From contig NZ_AP026763.1 of NCBI RefSeq assembly GCF_026000435.1, positions 496,001 through 560,000 of the forward strand: DNA of 64,000 bases, read 5' to 3'. Position numbers and translations under genes: made by a program. Source of the stretch: Vibrio sp. STUT-A11. GTDB taxonomy: Bacteria; Pseudomonadota; Gammaproteobacteria; Enterobacterales; Vibrionaceae. Positions 1 to 7,402 of this stretch are shown piece by piece. Every line of letters starts with the position of its first letter. The first letter of the stretch is position 1. The notes below the pieces were generated by a model. That model saw nothing but the letters and a program-made list of their open reading frames with translations. It had not been told where the DNA came from and did no database searches.

Positions 1-403
1 CAATACTGTCGAAACCCACCAAAGGCGTACAGATAAGATCGAGCTGACGAACTGGTATCAGGTGGCGAATATCGAGTTTTGGCTCAAGAATGCCATATTT
101 GTTGTAGATCAGTTGATCGTCACTCATATACTGAAGAAACAGCAGCTGACCTTTTGAAAAAGGGTGAATAACAGGCAGATATATAGACTTCCCTTGTTGC
201 CATAGCCACTCGATAAGGGGCTTGGTATCCAGTTCACCATCTGCAGAGAGATAAATAGCAATATGCTGCGAGCTCTGGATTTCAGGAAGTTGAGAAAATT
301 GACTGACTAAGTCGAGCCCCGCTTGAAACTGCGTGTCGCTGCATAGAGCGTTGCGTTTTTCACGGATCAGTTTACGGAAGTCTTGTCGAGAAAGTTCTGA
401 CAT
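1..403 (-). CDS. ygfA: 5-formyltetrahydrofolate cyclo-ligase, N-terminal part
   Basis: The reverse strand reads from an ATG at 403 to the window edge with no stop, giving the first 134 residues; the C-terminus lies outside. The start MSELSRQDFRKLIREKR and the later stretch LICTPLVGFD are typical of the YgfA/Fau family, which converts 5-formyl-THF to 5,10-methenyl-THF with ATP in the cytoplasm. The gene lies directly downstream of 6S RNA on the same strand, the zapA-ssrS-ygfA order known from E. coli, where ssrS and ygfA are co-transcribed. Identity rests on recognised sequence plus this order; only the N-terminal half can be checked here. Confidence 0.9.
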   Translation of the reverse strand, partial: MSELSRQDFRKLIREKRNALCSDTQFQAGLDLVSQFSQLPEIQSSQHIAIYLSADGELDTKPLIEWLWQQGKSIYLPVIHPFSKGQLLFLQYMSDDQLIYNKYGILEPKLDIRHLIPVRQLDLICTPLVGFDSI

Positions 404-407
404 AGAG

Positions 408-593
408 GAATACCCCAGGGTGCCGTTGAGGATTGTGGCCCTTGAACCAGCTGGTTCAAGGCGGATCAGCAATGATAACCGTAGGCTTCTCGGTACATGC
501 CAAGCTTGCTCAATAGTTACCAAATACTAACCCTTAGGTATTGCTTATCGGCTCAGGGACTTACATCCTGCTGACGCACACCCCAGGGTAAAT
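408..593 (-). ncRNA. ssrS: 6S RNA
   Basis: Read on the minus strand, the gap between zapA and ygfA holds the conserved 6S blocks GTCCCTGAGCCGAT, CCGAGAAGCCT and CCTTGAACC-AGCT-GGTTCAAGG. Its two ends (TACCCTGGGGTG and CACCCTGGGGTA) pair to close the long rod with the central bubble that mimics an open promoter. 6S RNA binds the sigma-70 holoenzyme and lowers transcription in stationary phase. Ends are estimated from the terminal helix, within a few bases. Confidence 0.93.
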
Positions 594-600
594 TTTGTAT

Positions 601-909
601 CTACTGCTGTCCTTGCGTAACTTTACTTAATGCGTTCTCTAAAGACGCAGTGAGCTGTTCCATTCGCTCAGTAATTTCTTGCTGTTGACCGCTCGATTCG
701 TATGACTTGGTCTGTAACTCATAACAAATGTTCAATGCGGCAAACGTCAGCAGTTGAATTTCATTGGTTACCTTAGTACGTTCGCTCATCTCTTTCAATC
801 GTCGATCGAGATCTTTTGCTGCTGCAACGAGAGATTCCTCTTGTCCCGCAGGACAATTTACTCGAGTTACTTTGCCTAGTATTTGAACGTCGATCGCTTG
901 ATTGCTCAT
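601..909 (-). CDS. zapA: Cell division protein ZapA
   Basis: A 102-residue protein, close to the usual ZapA length. The N-terminal part (VDVQILGKVTRVNCP-like, residues 7-20) is the small beta/alpha domain, and residues 55-95 are a helical region rich in Glu/Gln that forms the antiparallel coiled-coil tetramer. ZapA cross-links FtsZ filaments at midcell. It heads the zapA-ssrS-ygfA set on the minus strand and is divergent from ygfB, the standard arrangement in enteric bacteria and vibrios. Confidence 0.94.
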   Translation of the reverse strand: MSNQAIDVQILGKVTRVNCPAGQEESLVAAAKDLDRRLKEMSERTKVTNEIQLLTFAALNICYELQTKSYESSGQQQEITERMEQLTASLENALSKVTQGQQ

Positions 910-1157
910 GATGAATAAACTCTATATTCGCGCTATCTAAGGTGTTGCTCTATGCAACTACCGAGGAGGAAACTATAGGAAAACCGCTATTAAGATTCAA
1001 GCATTTCCCATCACAGAAAGAGAAATGATGGCATGATCACACAGGAATTGGGCAAATTGAGCAAATGGTGTTCAAAATGAATTTGATAGTCGTTTCGGAG
1101 GACTAGGCTTGATGGTAGGATATGTCGATATATTATTACGCAAGAATGAGCCAAGTT

Positions 1158-1736
1158 ATGAGTGAAATCACCCTTCCTGAATACCAATCTATTGCTGCTG
1201 AATTACAATCTGCAAGTTTGGCAGTGACTCCTGCTGAATTGCACGGTTTGCTTGTCGGCATGCTAAGTGGTGGATTGGCGATTAACGATCAAACCTGGCA
1301 ACCCATTCTATTTGATTACACTAATGATGGTATGGGCTGGCCTGCAACCGCGTTAACATACGCACAGAGTGTGTTCAAAGTTTCCGTTGGTGAACTGACC
1401 GGCTCTTCAATGGAGCTGTCTTTACTATTGCCAGACGAGCCTGGTGAAGAAGGCTTGTTTGCCTTAGCGGATAGTGTATCTGACTTCGTCAATCACTTTA
1501 TTTCTGGTTTGGGTTTAGCTGGTATTGTCATGAGCAAAGCTTCTGATGATGTGAAAGAAGCATTAGCTGACCTAGAAGAAATTGCCAAACTTGGTATTGA
1601 TGAAGACGACGATCTTGGTGAGCAAGCGCAATTACTTGAGCAAGTGATCGAACATGTTAAAGCTTGTGTGCTTACTATCCATGCAGAGTTTGGTGCGCGC
1701 CCAGAAAGCAGCGACAGTAAACCTACGATCCATTAA
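1158..1736 (+). CDS. ygfB: YgfB/UPF0149 family protein
   Basis: Function in vibrios is not established; the family is cytoplasmic and all-helical. The start at 1158 (MSEITLPEYQSIAAEL) gives 192 residues, the same length as E. coli YgfB; an in-frame ATG at 1122 would add 12 residues with no family support, and neither start has a strong ribosome-binding site. Family signatures are TPAELHGLLVGMLSGG (about residues 25-40), FVNHFISGLGL and the acidic KLGIDEDDD segment. It opens a plus-strand run with ubiH and ubiI, 23 bases before ubiH. The pepP gene that lies between ygfB and ubiH in E. coli is not present here. Confidence 0.9.
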   Translation: MSEITLPEYQSIAAELQSASLAVTPAELHGLLVGMLSGGLAINDQTWQPILFDYTNDGMGWPATALTYAQSVFKVSVGELTGSSMELSLLLPDEPGEEGLFALADSVSDFVNHFISGLGLAGIVMSKASDDVKEALADLEEIAKLGIDEDDDLGEQAQLLEQVIEHVKACVLTIHAEFGARPESSDSKPTIH

Positions 1737-1759
1737 TCATAGATTGTTCAGAGGTAAGC

Positions 1760-2938
1760 ATGAGGCAATATGATGTAGTCATTGCTGGTGGTGCTATGGC
1801 CGGGGCGACGTTAGCTCTGGCGATTGAACACTTATCCCAAGCGGCTTTACGCATTGCTGTCGTCGAGCCTTTTAAAGCCCAATCGGATGTCCACCCGGGC
1901 TTTGATTCACGTTCGATAGCGTTGTCTTATGGTACGGTAAACCTGTTGCGTCAGTTGCAACTCTGGTCTGCCATAGAGCCATTTACTACCCCAATTGAGC
2001 ATATTCATGTTTCTGATCGTTCTCATGCAGGAATGACAGAGATTACTAAGCAAGAAGTCGGGGTTGAGGCTCTGGGATACGTTGTTGAGCTGGCTGATGT
2101 GGGACGCGTGTATCAAGAGCTACTTACTAGGAGCATCTCAATAGATTTTTTCTGCCCAGACTCCGTGACCTATATCGAGCGAGAGCAAGCTCATACGATG
2201 GTTGAGCTTAGTAGTGGCGAAAAACTCGAAGCGAAGCTGTTAGTTGCGGCTGATGGCGCGGTTTCACAGTGCTGCCAGCAAGTTGGACTAGAGTTATCTG
2301 AACACGACTTTGAGCAAGTGGCTGTGATCGCCAACATCCAGGCTCAGGAGCTGCATCAAGGGCGTGCATTTGAACGTTTTACTGAAAACGGGCCGGTCGC
2401 ATTGCTGCCGATGAGTGACAATCGTATGTCGCTCGTGTGGTGCTTGCATCCGGATGAAGCTGAAACGGTATTGGCTCTCTCTGACCGTGATTTTCTGGCG
2501 CGATTGCAGAATGATTTTGGCTGGCGTTTGGGGGCTCTGAATAAAGTCGGTCTGCGTGCGAGCTATCCTCTATTACTCCGACATCGGAAGCAGAATATTT
2601 CACATCGATTTGCGATTGTGGGTAATGCTGCTCAGACACTACACCCGATCGCGGGACAAGGCTTCAACCTAGGTATTCGTGATGTGGTGTCTCTGGCTGA
2701 AGAGGTGGTTAAGCAAAGCGATGACGCTGGACGTTATCGAGGCTTAATGCGTTTTAGCCAGCGCCGTGAAGCCGATCGCAGTGAAACCATCTGGTTAACG
2801 AGCTCGCTCGTACATATTTTTTCAAACGATTTACCCGCGATGCGAATTGGGCGTAATGCCGCTTTAGCAGCGATGGATAACCTTTCTATTTTTAAGCAGC
2901 CTTTGCTACGCCATACTCTTGGCTTAGTAAAAAGATAA
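1760..2938 (+). CDS. ubiH: 2-octaprenyl-6-methoxyphenol hydroxylase UbiH
   Basis: A flavoprotein monooxygenase of aerobic ubiquinone synthesis, acting on the C1 position of the ring at the membrane. The 392-residue product starts with the FAD-binding GGAMAGATLAL motif (about residues 10-20), has the DG fingerprint LVAADGAVSQ near 165 and the second FAD motif IVGNAAQTLHPIAGQGFNLG near 285. The more usual GD of that last motif reads GN, as is common in UbiH. It is followed after 49 bases by its paralogue ubiI, so the pair is probably co-expressed. UbiH and UbiI are separated here by gene order and the GGAMAGA N-terminus. Confidence 0.88.
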   Translation: MRQYDVVIAGGAMAGATLALAIEHLSQAALRIAVVEPFKAQSDVHPGFDSRSIALSYGTVNLLRQLQLWSAIEPFTTPIEHIHVSDRSHAGMTEITKQEVGVEALGYVVELADVGRVYQELLTRSISIDFFCPDSVTYIEREQAHTMVELSSGEKLEAKLLVAADGAVSQCCQQVGLELSEHDFEQVAVIANIQAQELHQGRAFERFTENGPVALLPMSDNRMSLVWCLHPDEAETVLALSDRDFLARLQNDFGWRLGALNKVGLRASYPLLLRHRKQNISHRFAIVGNAAQTLHPIAGQGFNLGIRDVVSLAEEVVKQSDDAGRYRGLMRFSQRREADRSETIWLTSSLVHIFSNDLPAMRIGRNAALAAMDNLSIFKQPLLRHTLGLVKR

Positions 2939-2987
2939 ACGGTTGCAAAGAATTAGATAACCATTAGTTATTAGGTAAGTAAAAGCA

Positions 2988-4196
2988 ATGATGCAAAGTG
3001 TAGATATCGCCATCATCGGCGGAGGGATGGTTGGGTTGGCGCTTGCCGCCGCATTCAAAGACAGTGACCTGCGTATCGCTGTCATAGAAGGCAGCGTTCC
3101 AGATGATAAACTGAATGAACTACCCGATGTGCGTGTGTCTGCATTGAGCCGATCGAGTGAAACCATATTGCGCAACCTAGGGGCCTGGCAAGGTATCGAT
3201 CAGCGTAGATCGTCGCCATACTATGGCATGGAGGTTTGGGAACAGGACAGCTTTGCCAAAATAGAGTTTGATGCGCAATGTATGGCCCAGCCTGATTTAG
3301 GTCACATTGTTGAAAACAGAGTGATTCAGTTGGCTTTGTTGGAGCAAGTGCAAAAACAGGGCAACGTGACGCTGTTTATGCCAGCACGTTGCGCCACCTT
3401 AGCCGTTGGTGAGCAAGAAAGCTGGCTAACGTTGGACAATGGACAAGCGATGACGGCTAAATTAGTGGTCGGCGCGGATGGTGCAAATTCTTGGTTGCGC
3501 CGTCAGATGGACATTCCGCTTACTCATTGGGATTATGGCCATAGCGCGCTAGTCGCGAATGTTCGAACAACCGAGCCTCACAACCATATCGCACGCCAGA
3601 TTTTCACTCCACATGGCCCATTGGCTTTACTGCCGATGTCTCAGCCAAACATGTGCTCGATTGTTTGGTCAACAGAGCCAGACAGAGCAGAGCAACTTCT
3701 GGCGATGGATGAGCATGATTTCAATAAAGCGTTAACCAGCGAGTTCGATGCACGACTTGGCTTGTGTGAAGCGATGGGAACGCGCACCGCATTTCCATTA
3801 AAAATGCGTTACGCACGAGACTTTGTCGTTGAGCGTGTGGCGTTAGTCGGTGATGCCGCACATACCATCCATCCGTTAGCGGGGCAGGGGGTGAACTTGG
3901 GCCTTCTGGATGCGGCAAGTTTAGCTCAGGAAGTCTTAGAGTTATGGAAACAAGGCCAGGACATTGGCAGTAAACGTAACCTACGTAGTTATGAGCGCTG
4001 GCGTAAAGCAGAAGCGGCCAAGATGATTGCTGCGATGCAAGGTTTTCGTGATTTATTCTCTGGTGATAATCCGGCTAAGAAGTTGGTGCGAGGTATTGGT
4101 TTAAGTCTGGCAGGGCAGTTACCTGGTGCGAAAGATGAGATTATGAGACGAGCATTGGGCCTAAAAGGTGAGCTGCCAGAGTTGGCTCGGCAGTAG
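2988..4196 (+). CDS. ubiI: 2-octaprenylphenol hydroxylase UbiI (VisC)
   Basis: A second FAD monooxygenase of the UbiH/UbiI/UbiF family, responsible in E. coli for C5 hydroxylation in aerobic ubiquinone synthesis. The 402 residues match the usual 400. Visible motifs are the Rossmann FAD site IAIIGGGMVGLALAAAF (about 7-23), VVGADGANSWLRRQ (about 160) and LVGDAAHTIHPLAGQGVNLG (about 285-305). Two adjacent ATGs at 2988 and 2991 are possible starts. It ends just before a bidirectional hairpin shared with convergent ytfK. Confidence 0.9.
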   Translation: MMQSVDIAIIGGGMVGLALAAAFKDSDLRIAVIEGSVPDDKLNELPDVRVSALSRSSETILRNLGAWQGIDQRRSSPYYGMEVWEQDSFAKIEFDAQCMAQPDLGHIVENRVIQLALLEQVQKQGNVTLFMPARCATLAVGEQESWLTLDNGQAMTAKLVVGADGANSWLRRQMDIPLTHWDYGHSALVANVRTTEPHNHIARQIFTPHGPLALLPMSQPNMCSIVWSTEPDRAEQLLAMDEHDFNKALTSEFDARLGLCEAMGTRTAFPLKMRYARDFVVERVALVGDAAHTIHPLAGQGVNLGLLDAASLAQEVLELWKQGQDIGSKRNLRSYERWRKAEAAKMIAAMQGFRDLFSGDNPAKKLVRGIGLSLAGQLPGAKDEIMRRALGLKGELPELARQ

Positions 4197-4213
4197 TTGT
4201 TTATCCTAAGAAC

Positions 4214-4245
4214 AAAAAAAGGCTGAACTAATCAGCCTTTTTATC
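4214..4245. terminator. Bidirectional terminator between ubiI and ytfK
   Basis: The stem GGCTGA/TCAGCC is flanked by seven A on the left and five T on the right, so it can stop transcription from ubiI on the plus strand and from ytfK on the minus strand. Confidence 0.88.
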
Positions 4246-4257
4246 AATGAATTTTAG

Positions 4258-4464
4258 CTAAGCATATGCGCATCGGAGTTTCATGATTTCTTGGTTGATC
4301 TCTTTTACGGCTCTGAAATGACGTTGCTCCGCTCTTTCAGGTAATATCAGTTTACCGTTATCAAACTCGAATTTTCCGACCCCGTAAATATAAATTCTTC
4401 CTTTAAAAAGACGACTTATATGTTTAGCAATCATACCTGGTGTATAGCGCTTAAACAGTCTCAT
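4258..4464 (-). CDS. ytfK: YtfK-like stringent-response regulator (DUF1107)
   Basis: A 68-residue basic protein, exactly the length of E. coli YtfK. It aligns from memory along its length: FKRYTPGMIAKHI, LFKGRIYIYGVGKFEFD and NGKLILPE correspond to FQRYNP..VAKY, LFRGRLYI..VGAFEFD and KGKILIP. In E. coli, YtfK binds SpoT and tilts it toward (p)ppGpp synthesis during phosphate and fatty-acid starvation; that role is transferred by homology. It is a single gene, convergent with ubiI. A ribosome-binding site (GGAAAG) precedes the ATG. RelA, the other (p)ppGpp source, is also in this window. Confidence 0.87.
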   Translation of the reverse strand: MRLFKRYTPGMIAKHISRLFKGRIYIYGVGKFEFDNGKLILPERAEQRHFRAVKEINQEIMKLRCAYA

Positions 4465-4734
4465 ATTTACTTTCCTTTTCTTTTCTTACCTAGCTCAGGA
4501 CATTCTACGTTTTTTATGCGAAATTATTGTGATAGCAGTACGACTAAGTGCAGGTGAGATGTAACAAAATAGAGATTTGTGCTGTCTTAGGCAAAGTGAC
4601 GCCTTTATGTCTAAAATTGCGTGAGGATTACCCCAAAAATCACCGATTAATGAACATTATTCGTCCTGTACTCTCTTATACGTGGTGCATTAAGCAATAG
4701 TTTTGTTACAGGATTAAGAATAGAAGGAAATAGA

Positions 4735-4812
4735 ATGTTTGCTAAATGTTCACTTTTCAACGTCCATTCCGTTTTCTTCTATCTTTTAATCTTAGAGCGT
4801 GAAGACAGATAA
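4735..4812 (+). CDS. Possible 25-residue small protein
   Basis: A short frame starts at an ATG preceded by AGAAGGAAATAGA, a good ribosome-binding site at normal spacing, and encodes MFAKCSLFNVHSVFFYLLIL followed by EREDR and a stop. The middle is hydrophobic and could insert in a membrane. It lies in the gap between ytfK and the sRNA candidate, with no terminator of its own on this strand. I recognise no family. Chance is a real alternative for a frame this short. Confidence 0.25.
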   Translation: MFAKCSLFNVHSVFFYLLILEREDR

Positions 4813-4823
4813 AAAGTTCAGAC

Positions 4824-4958
4824 AAAAAAAGCCCGCTTCAGCGGGCGAATAGTCACAGATGCATTACACAAAAGTGGATTGCTGACTGAACAAAGACTGT
4901 TATCGAAATCAGCGGATTCACTTTATATCGGCAGAGTCCTGTTGAAAACTCAACCAAC
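4824..4958 (-). ncRNA. Candidate CRP-activated small RNA
   Basis: On the minus strand the region ends in a strong intrinsic terminator (GCCCGCTGAAGCGGGC followed by seven T, at 4846-4824). It begins downstream of a TATGAT -10 box (4970-4965), with a perfect CRP site centred about 90 bases upstream of the expected start. The 135-base transcript folds well by eye: a 5' hairpin GTTGA-GTTT-TCAAC, then a long imperfect stem (AAAGTG...GCTGA pairing with TCAGTCAGC...CACTTT), then the terminator. No open reading frame of note is seen on that strand. I cannot assign it to a named Vibrio sRNA; it is not Spot 42 or CyaR by sequence. Confidence 0.62.
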
Positions 4959-4964
4959 ACAGGC

Positions 4965-4993
4965 ATCATATACGAGTTTTTCGCTGGTGACTA
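4965..4993 (-). promoter_or_regulatory. Promoter of the sRNA candidate
   Basis: On the minus strand TATGAT (4970-4965) is preceded by TCGTA, close to an extended -10. The best -35, TAGTCA or nearby, is poor, which fits dependence on an activator such as CRP. Confidence 0.45.
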
Positions 4994-5040
4994 TTTATGT
5001 ATTATAAATGATTAAAAATTCCCTATTAATTTACGCACGA

Positions 5041-5056
5041 TGTGATCTTTATCACA
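5041..5056. promoter_or_regulatory. CRP binding site
   Basis: TGTGATCTTTATCACA is a perfect match to the CRP half-site consensus TGTGA-N6-TCACA. Its centre lies near -90 relative to the predicted start of the minus-strand sRNA candidate, a position compatible with class I activation. It lies just past the stop of the YbaK-family gene, so it is not placed to control that gene's own promoter. Confidence 0.85.
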
Positions 5057-5098
5057 GTTCGTTGCTGGTTGTGTAATCGATTACGTTTGTTGTCTAAA

Positions 5099-5572
5099 CT
5101 ATCGACAAATATCAGCCACGACGGGATGACACAGCTCGACGAGATCATCTATTGATAAAGCGATACCCGCCATTCGATCACCGCTACTGATCGTCACCTC
5201 CCTTTCTCTTAAAAGGCTCGGGTCGAATACGACTGGCATGTGGCGCTTCAATAGCAACGGTGTCACCGTGCCAATTTTATATCCGGTAATATTTTCGACA
5301 TCCGCTTGATCGACACAAGTCATACGTCGGCATTGCAAAAGTGAGCGGACCTTTTTGGGATCAATACTACGGTCTCCTGGTGCACAGGCGAGTGCATAAA
5401 GATTCCCCATATCTCTTAGTAAGATAGCTTTGACCATTTGAGAGGGGCGAATGCCACGCTGCTGCGCGGCATCCTCTATTGTGGTGGAGGGCCTTTGATG
5501 TGGAAGTAAACGAAACTCGATGTTTTGCTCTGCCAGAAACTGCATTAAAGGCGTTTCAATGGGTTTACTCAT
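5099..5572 (-). CDS. YbaK/EbsC family aminoacyl-tRNA deacylase-like protein
   Basis: Start chosen at MSKPIETPLMQFL (ATG at 5572), giving 157 residues, the normal size of the family; a longer frame to 5650 only overlaps ygfZ. The YbaK editing fold is shown by VKAILLRD, APGDRSIDPKKV and the signature TGYKIGTVTPL (about residues 95-105). Members hydrolyse mischarged tRNAs such as Cys-tRNA(Pro); which substrate this one uses cannot be told. The start overlaps the end of ygfZ by 8 bases, so the two are probably translationally coupled. Confidence 0.82.
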   Translation of the reverse strand: MSKPIETPLMQFLAEQNIEFRLLPHQRPSTTIEDAAQQRGIRPSQMVKAILLRDMGNLYALACAPGDRSIDPKKVRSLLQCRRMTCVDQADVENITGYKIGTVTPLLLKRHMPVVFDPSLLREREVTISSGDRMAGIALSIDDLVELCHPVVADICR

Positions 5573-6533
5573 CATCAAGGCTGTAAGGCAGTTCGGCGAT
5601 GGTCCATTCACACTCCGGCTGTGAAACCAGACGCAAACGAGTGTCGTCATCTAAGTTATTTGGTAAAACAATCAAACCTATCGCCTGGTTGTCTGAATAT
5701 TGGTAATGGGTAAGTAGGGCACCGACAGAACGCCAGTTTTCTCCCACGCTACGTTCTAGAGCAATGGGGTCATCAGTTAAGTTTGCTGATGTTGCACCTT
5801 TCACTATGTACATCGCGCGTTTATTGGTTCCGCGGTATTTTGCACGAGCTACGGTTTCTTGCCCAGTGTAGCAACCCTTCGTGAAGCTGATACCACCAAG
5901 TGCTTGCAGGTTGAGTGCTTGTGGAATGTGCTCGTTTTGCGCAGCTGCTGGTACAAATGGTAGTGCCGCTTCAATCTCAAAACGGTTCCAAAGTTCATGT
6001 GTCGTCAGTGTGGCATCACTGTTTTCAATCACTGATTGAGCTGCATCGCTGGTCAACAGCAGCAGCCAGCGGTTGTCTGCCACTTTGACGGCAGTGCCGC
6101 CGCTAATCGCACGTACATCACCAGACTCTTCGCTGATGCCATCGATAAACGAATTGGCTTGAGAGCCAGCAACGCCAAGAATAATGTCGCTGGATTCTTC
6201 GATAGTGACTTTAGAAAATACAGCGTATTTCTTAATTTCTTTTAATTCGATTTCAAGGGCTGACTTCGGTTGGATCAGTCCATAACCATCTTGGTGATGG
6301 AATAAACGGAACACACTCCATACTTTGCCTTTAGCATCACAATGCGCACCAAGTGTTGATTGGTCTTTCTCTAGAGAGACGACATCGCAGGTGACCTGAC
6401 CTTGTAAGTATGATTTTTTGTCATCACCCACCATGGTGATCACGCCTAAGTTGTCCAACAGTGAGATAGATAGCTCAGGTAAAGCATCTTGAATTGAGAG
6501 AGGTAGTGCTGAGAAGCGAGTTTGCCATTCCAT
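5565..6533 (-). CDS. ygfZ: tRNA-modifying / Fe-S protein YgfZ
   Basis: A folate-binding protein of the GcvT-like family needed for activity of some Fe-S enzymes, including MiaB-type tRNA thiolation. The 322 residues include the diagnostic K-G-C-Y-x-G-Q-E motif (FTKGCYTGQETVARAKYRG, about 225-243) with its conserved cysteine, and an N-terminal DKKSYLQGQVTCDV segment. It is divergent from sdhE, another factor for a flavin/Fe-S enzyme, as in E. coli. Confidence 0.93.
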   Translation of the reverse strand: MEWQTRFSALPLSIQDALPELSISLLDNLGVITMVGDDKKSYLQGQVTCDVVSLEKDQSTLGAHCDAKGKVWSVFRLFHHQDGYGLIQPKSALEIELKEIKKYAVFSKVTIEESSDIILGVAGSQANSFIDGISEESGDVRAISGGTAVKVADNRWLLLLTSDAAQSVIENSDATLTTHELWNRFEIEAALPFVPAAAQNEHIPQALNLQALGGISFTKGCYTGQETVARAKYRGTNKRAMYIVKGATSANLTDDPIALERSVGENWRSVGALLTHYQYSDNQAIGLIVLPNNLDDDTRLRLVSQPECEWTIAELPYSLDDE

Positions 6534-6719
6534 GATTACAATGCCTTTTGAAGATGTTTTTCAGCTATGGTAATTCGAGAATAAGCATTTGTCAGCTTTG
6601 ATTATACTCAAGCAACCTCACTGGGTTTGGTTCGCGTATTGTGACCGGTACACTAGTTGCGTAGCATATCCCTTGTTACACTCCGCACTTATAACAAGAC
6701 ATCTATGAAGGAATAATGA

Positions 6720-6980
6720 ATGTACACTCCGGAAGAAAAGGCGCGTATTAAATGGGCTTGCCGTAGAGGTATGCTTGAACTTGATGTGGTGATTATGCCG
6801 TTCTTTGAAGAGTGCTTCGATGCGCTAAGCGAACAGGAACAGCAACATTTTGTTTCTTTGCTTGAGTGTGACGATCCAGATTTGTTCACCTGGATTATGG
6901 GACATGGCCGTAGTGAAAATCTAAGTCATGCATCAATGGTTGATAAAATTGTCGCCCACAACCTCAGCAAAGTTCGTTAA
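6720..6980 (+). CDS. sdhE: FAD assembly factor SdhE
   Basis: A small five-helix protein that assists covalent flavinylation of succinate dehydrogenase (SdhA). The 86 residues carry the essential RGxxE motif (ACRRGMLELD, Arg16-Gly17...Glu20) and the family sequences IMPFFEECFD and LLECDDPDLFTWIMGHG. The next gene, ygfX, begins inside it, overlapping by 53 bases, as in E. coli. Confidence 0.95.
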   Translation: MYTPEEKARIKWACRRGMLELDVVIMPFFEECFDALSEQEQQHFVSLLECDDPDLFTWIMGHGRSENLSHASMVDKIVAHNLSKVR

Positions 6981-7374
6981 TCTCACTCTTGCCCCCTCAA
7001 TTACTGCCCGAGTCATGAGTTTCTCTCTTATTTTCTCAATGACTTGGGCGGTCATCTTGTCTGATACGCCAATTGTATTATCTATCTATCTGTTATTAAT
7101 GATTGCTAAACTGCACTTTGGCGAGCTTTTGGTTGCGCCTACCAGCTTAGGTATCTGGTCTGTTGATTGTGATGGCACAGTGAGAAGCGAATCAAAACAG
7201 GCCCAGATTAAGCGAATTGACTTGTCGACTCTGCCGTTTAAGACCGTAATTACGCTCGAATCTGGTGAGCGTGTGACGGTATGGCGAGACAGCTGTGAAG
7301 ATAAACAATATCGCCAGTTAAGTCTGGTATTGCGTCAGTGGGAAATGAAACAGGGAGCCGATACTCCCTGTTGA
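6928..7374 (+). CDS. ygfX: Inner-membrane protein YgfX (CptA-like)
   Basis: A 148-residue protein with two adjacent hydrophobic helices (about residues 28-65) followed by a soluble C-terminal part containing WSVDCDGTVR and ending LVLRQWEMKQ. In E. coli the partner of SdhE is YgfX/CptA, reported to inhibit FtsZ/MreB when overproduced. The start at 6928 overlaps sdhE strongly; TTG codons at 6940 or 6949 are alternatives, and the first 15 residues look unlike a family N-terminus. Assignment relies on position after sdhE and membrane topology, as sequence conservation in this family is low. Confidence 0.75.
   Translation: MHQWLIKLSPTTSAKFVNLTLAPSITARVMSFSLIFSMTWAVILSDTPIVLSIYLLLMIAKLHFGELLVAPTSLGIWSVDCDGTVRSESKQAQIKRIDLSTLPFKTVITLESGERVTVWRDSCEDKQYRQLSLVLRQWEMKQGADTPC
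7349..7372 (-). terminator. Possible nadB terminator
   Basis: On the minus strand the stem ACAGGGAG/CTCCCTGT is followed by TTTCATTTC, an imperfect T tract. The stem overlaps the last codons of ygfX on the other strand, so it may serve both convergent genes weakly. Confidence 0.4.
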
Positions 7375-7402
7375 GGTGTTGCGTTAATCATCTTATCGAC
7401 GA

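Noticed and set aside
333..530. Plus-strand frame over ygfA and 6S RNA
   Set aside because: It lies on the opposite strand of a well-supported ncRNA and gene.
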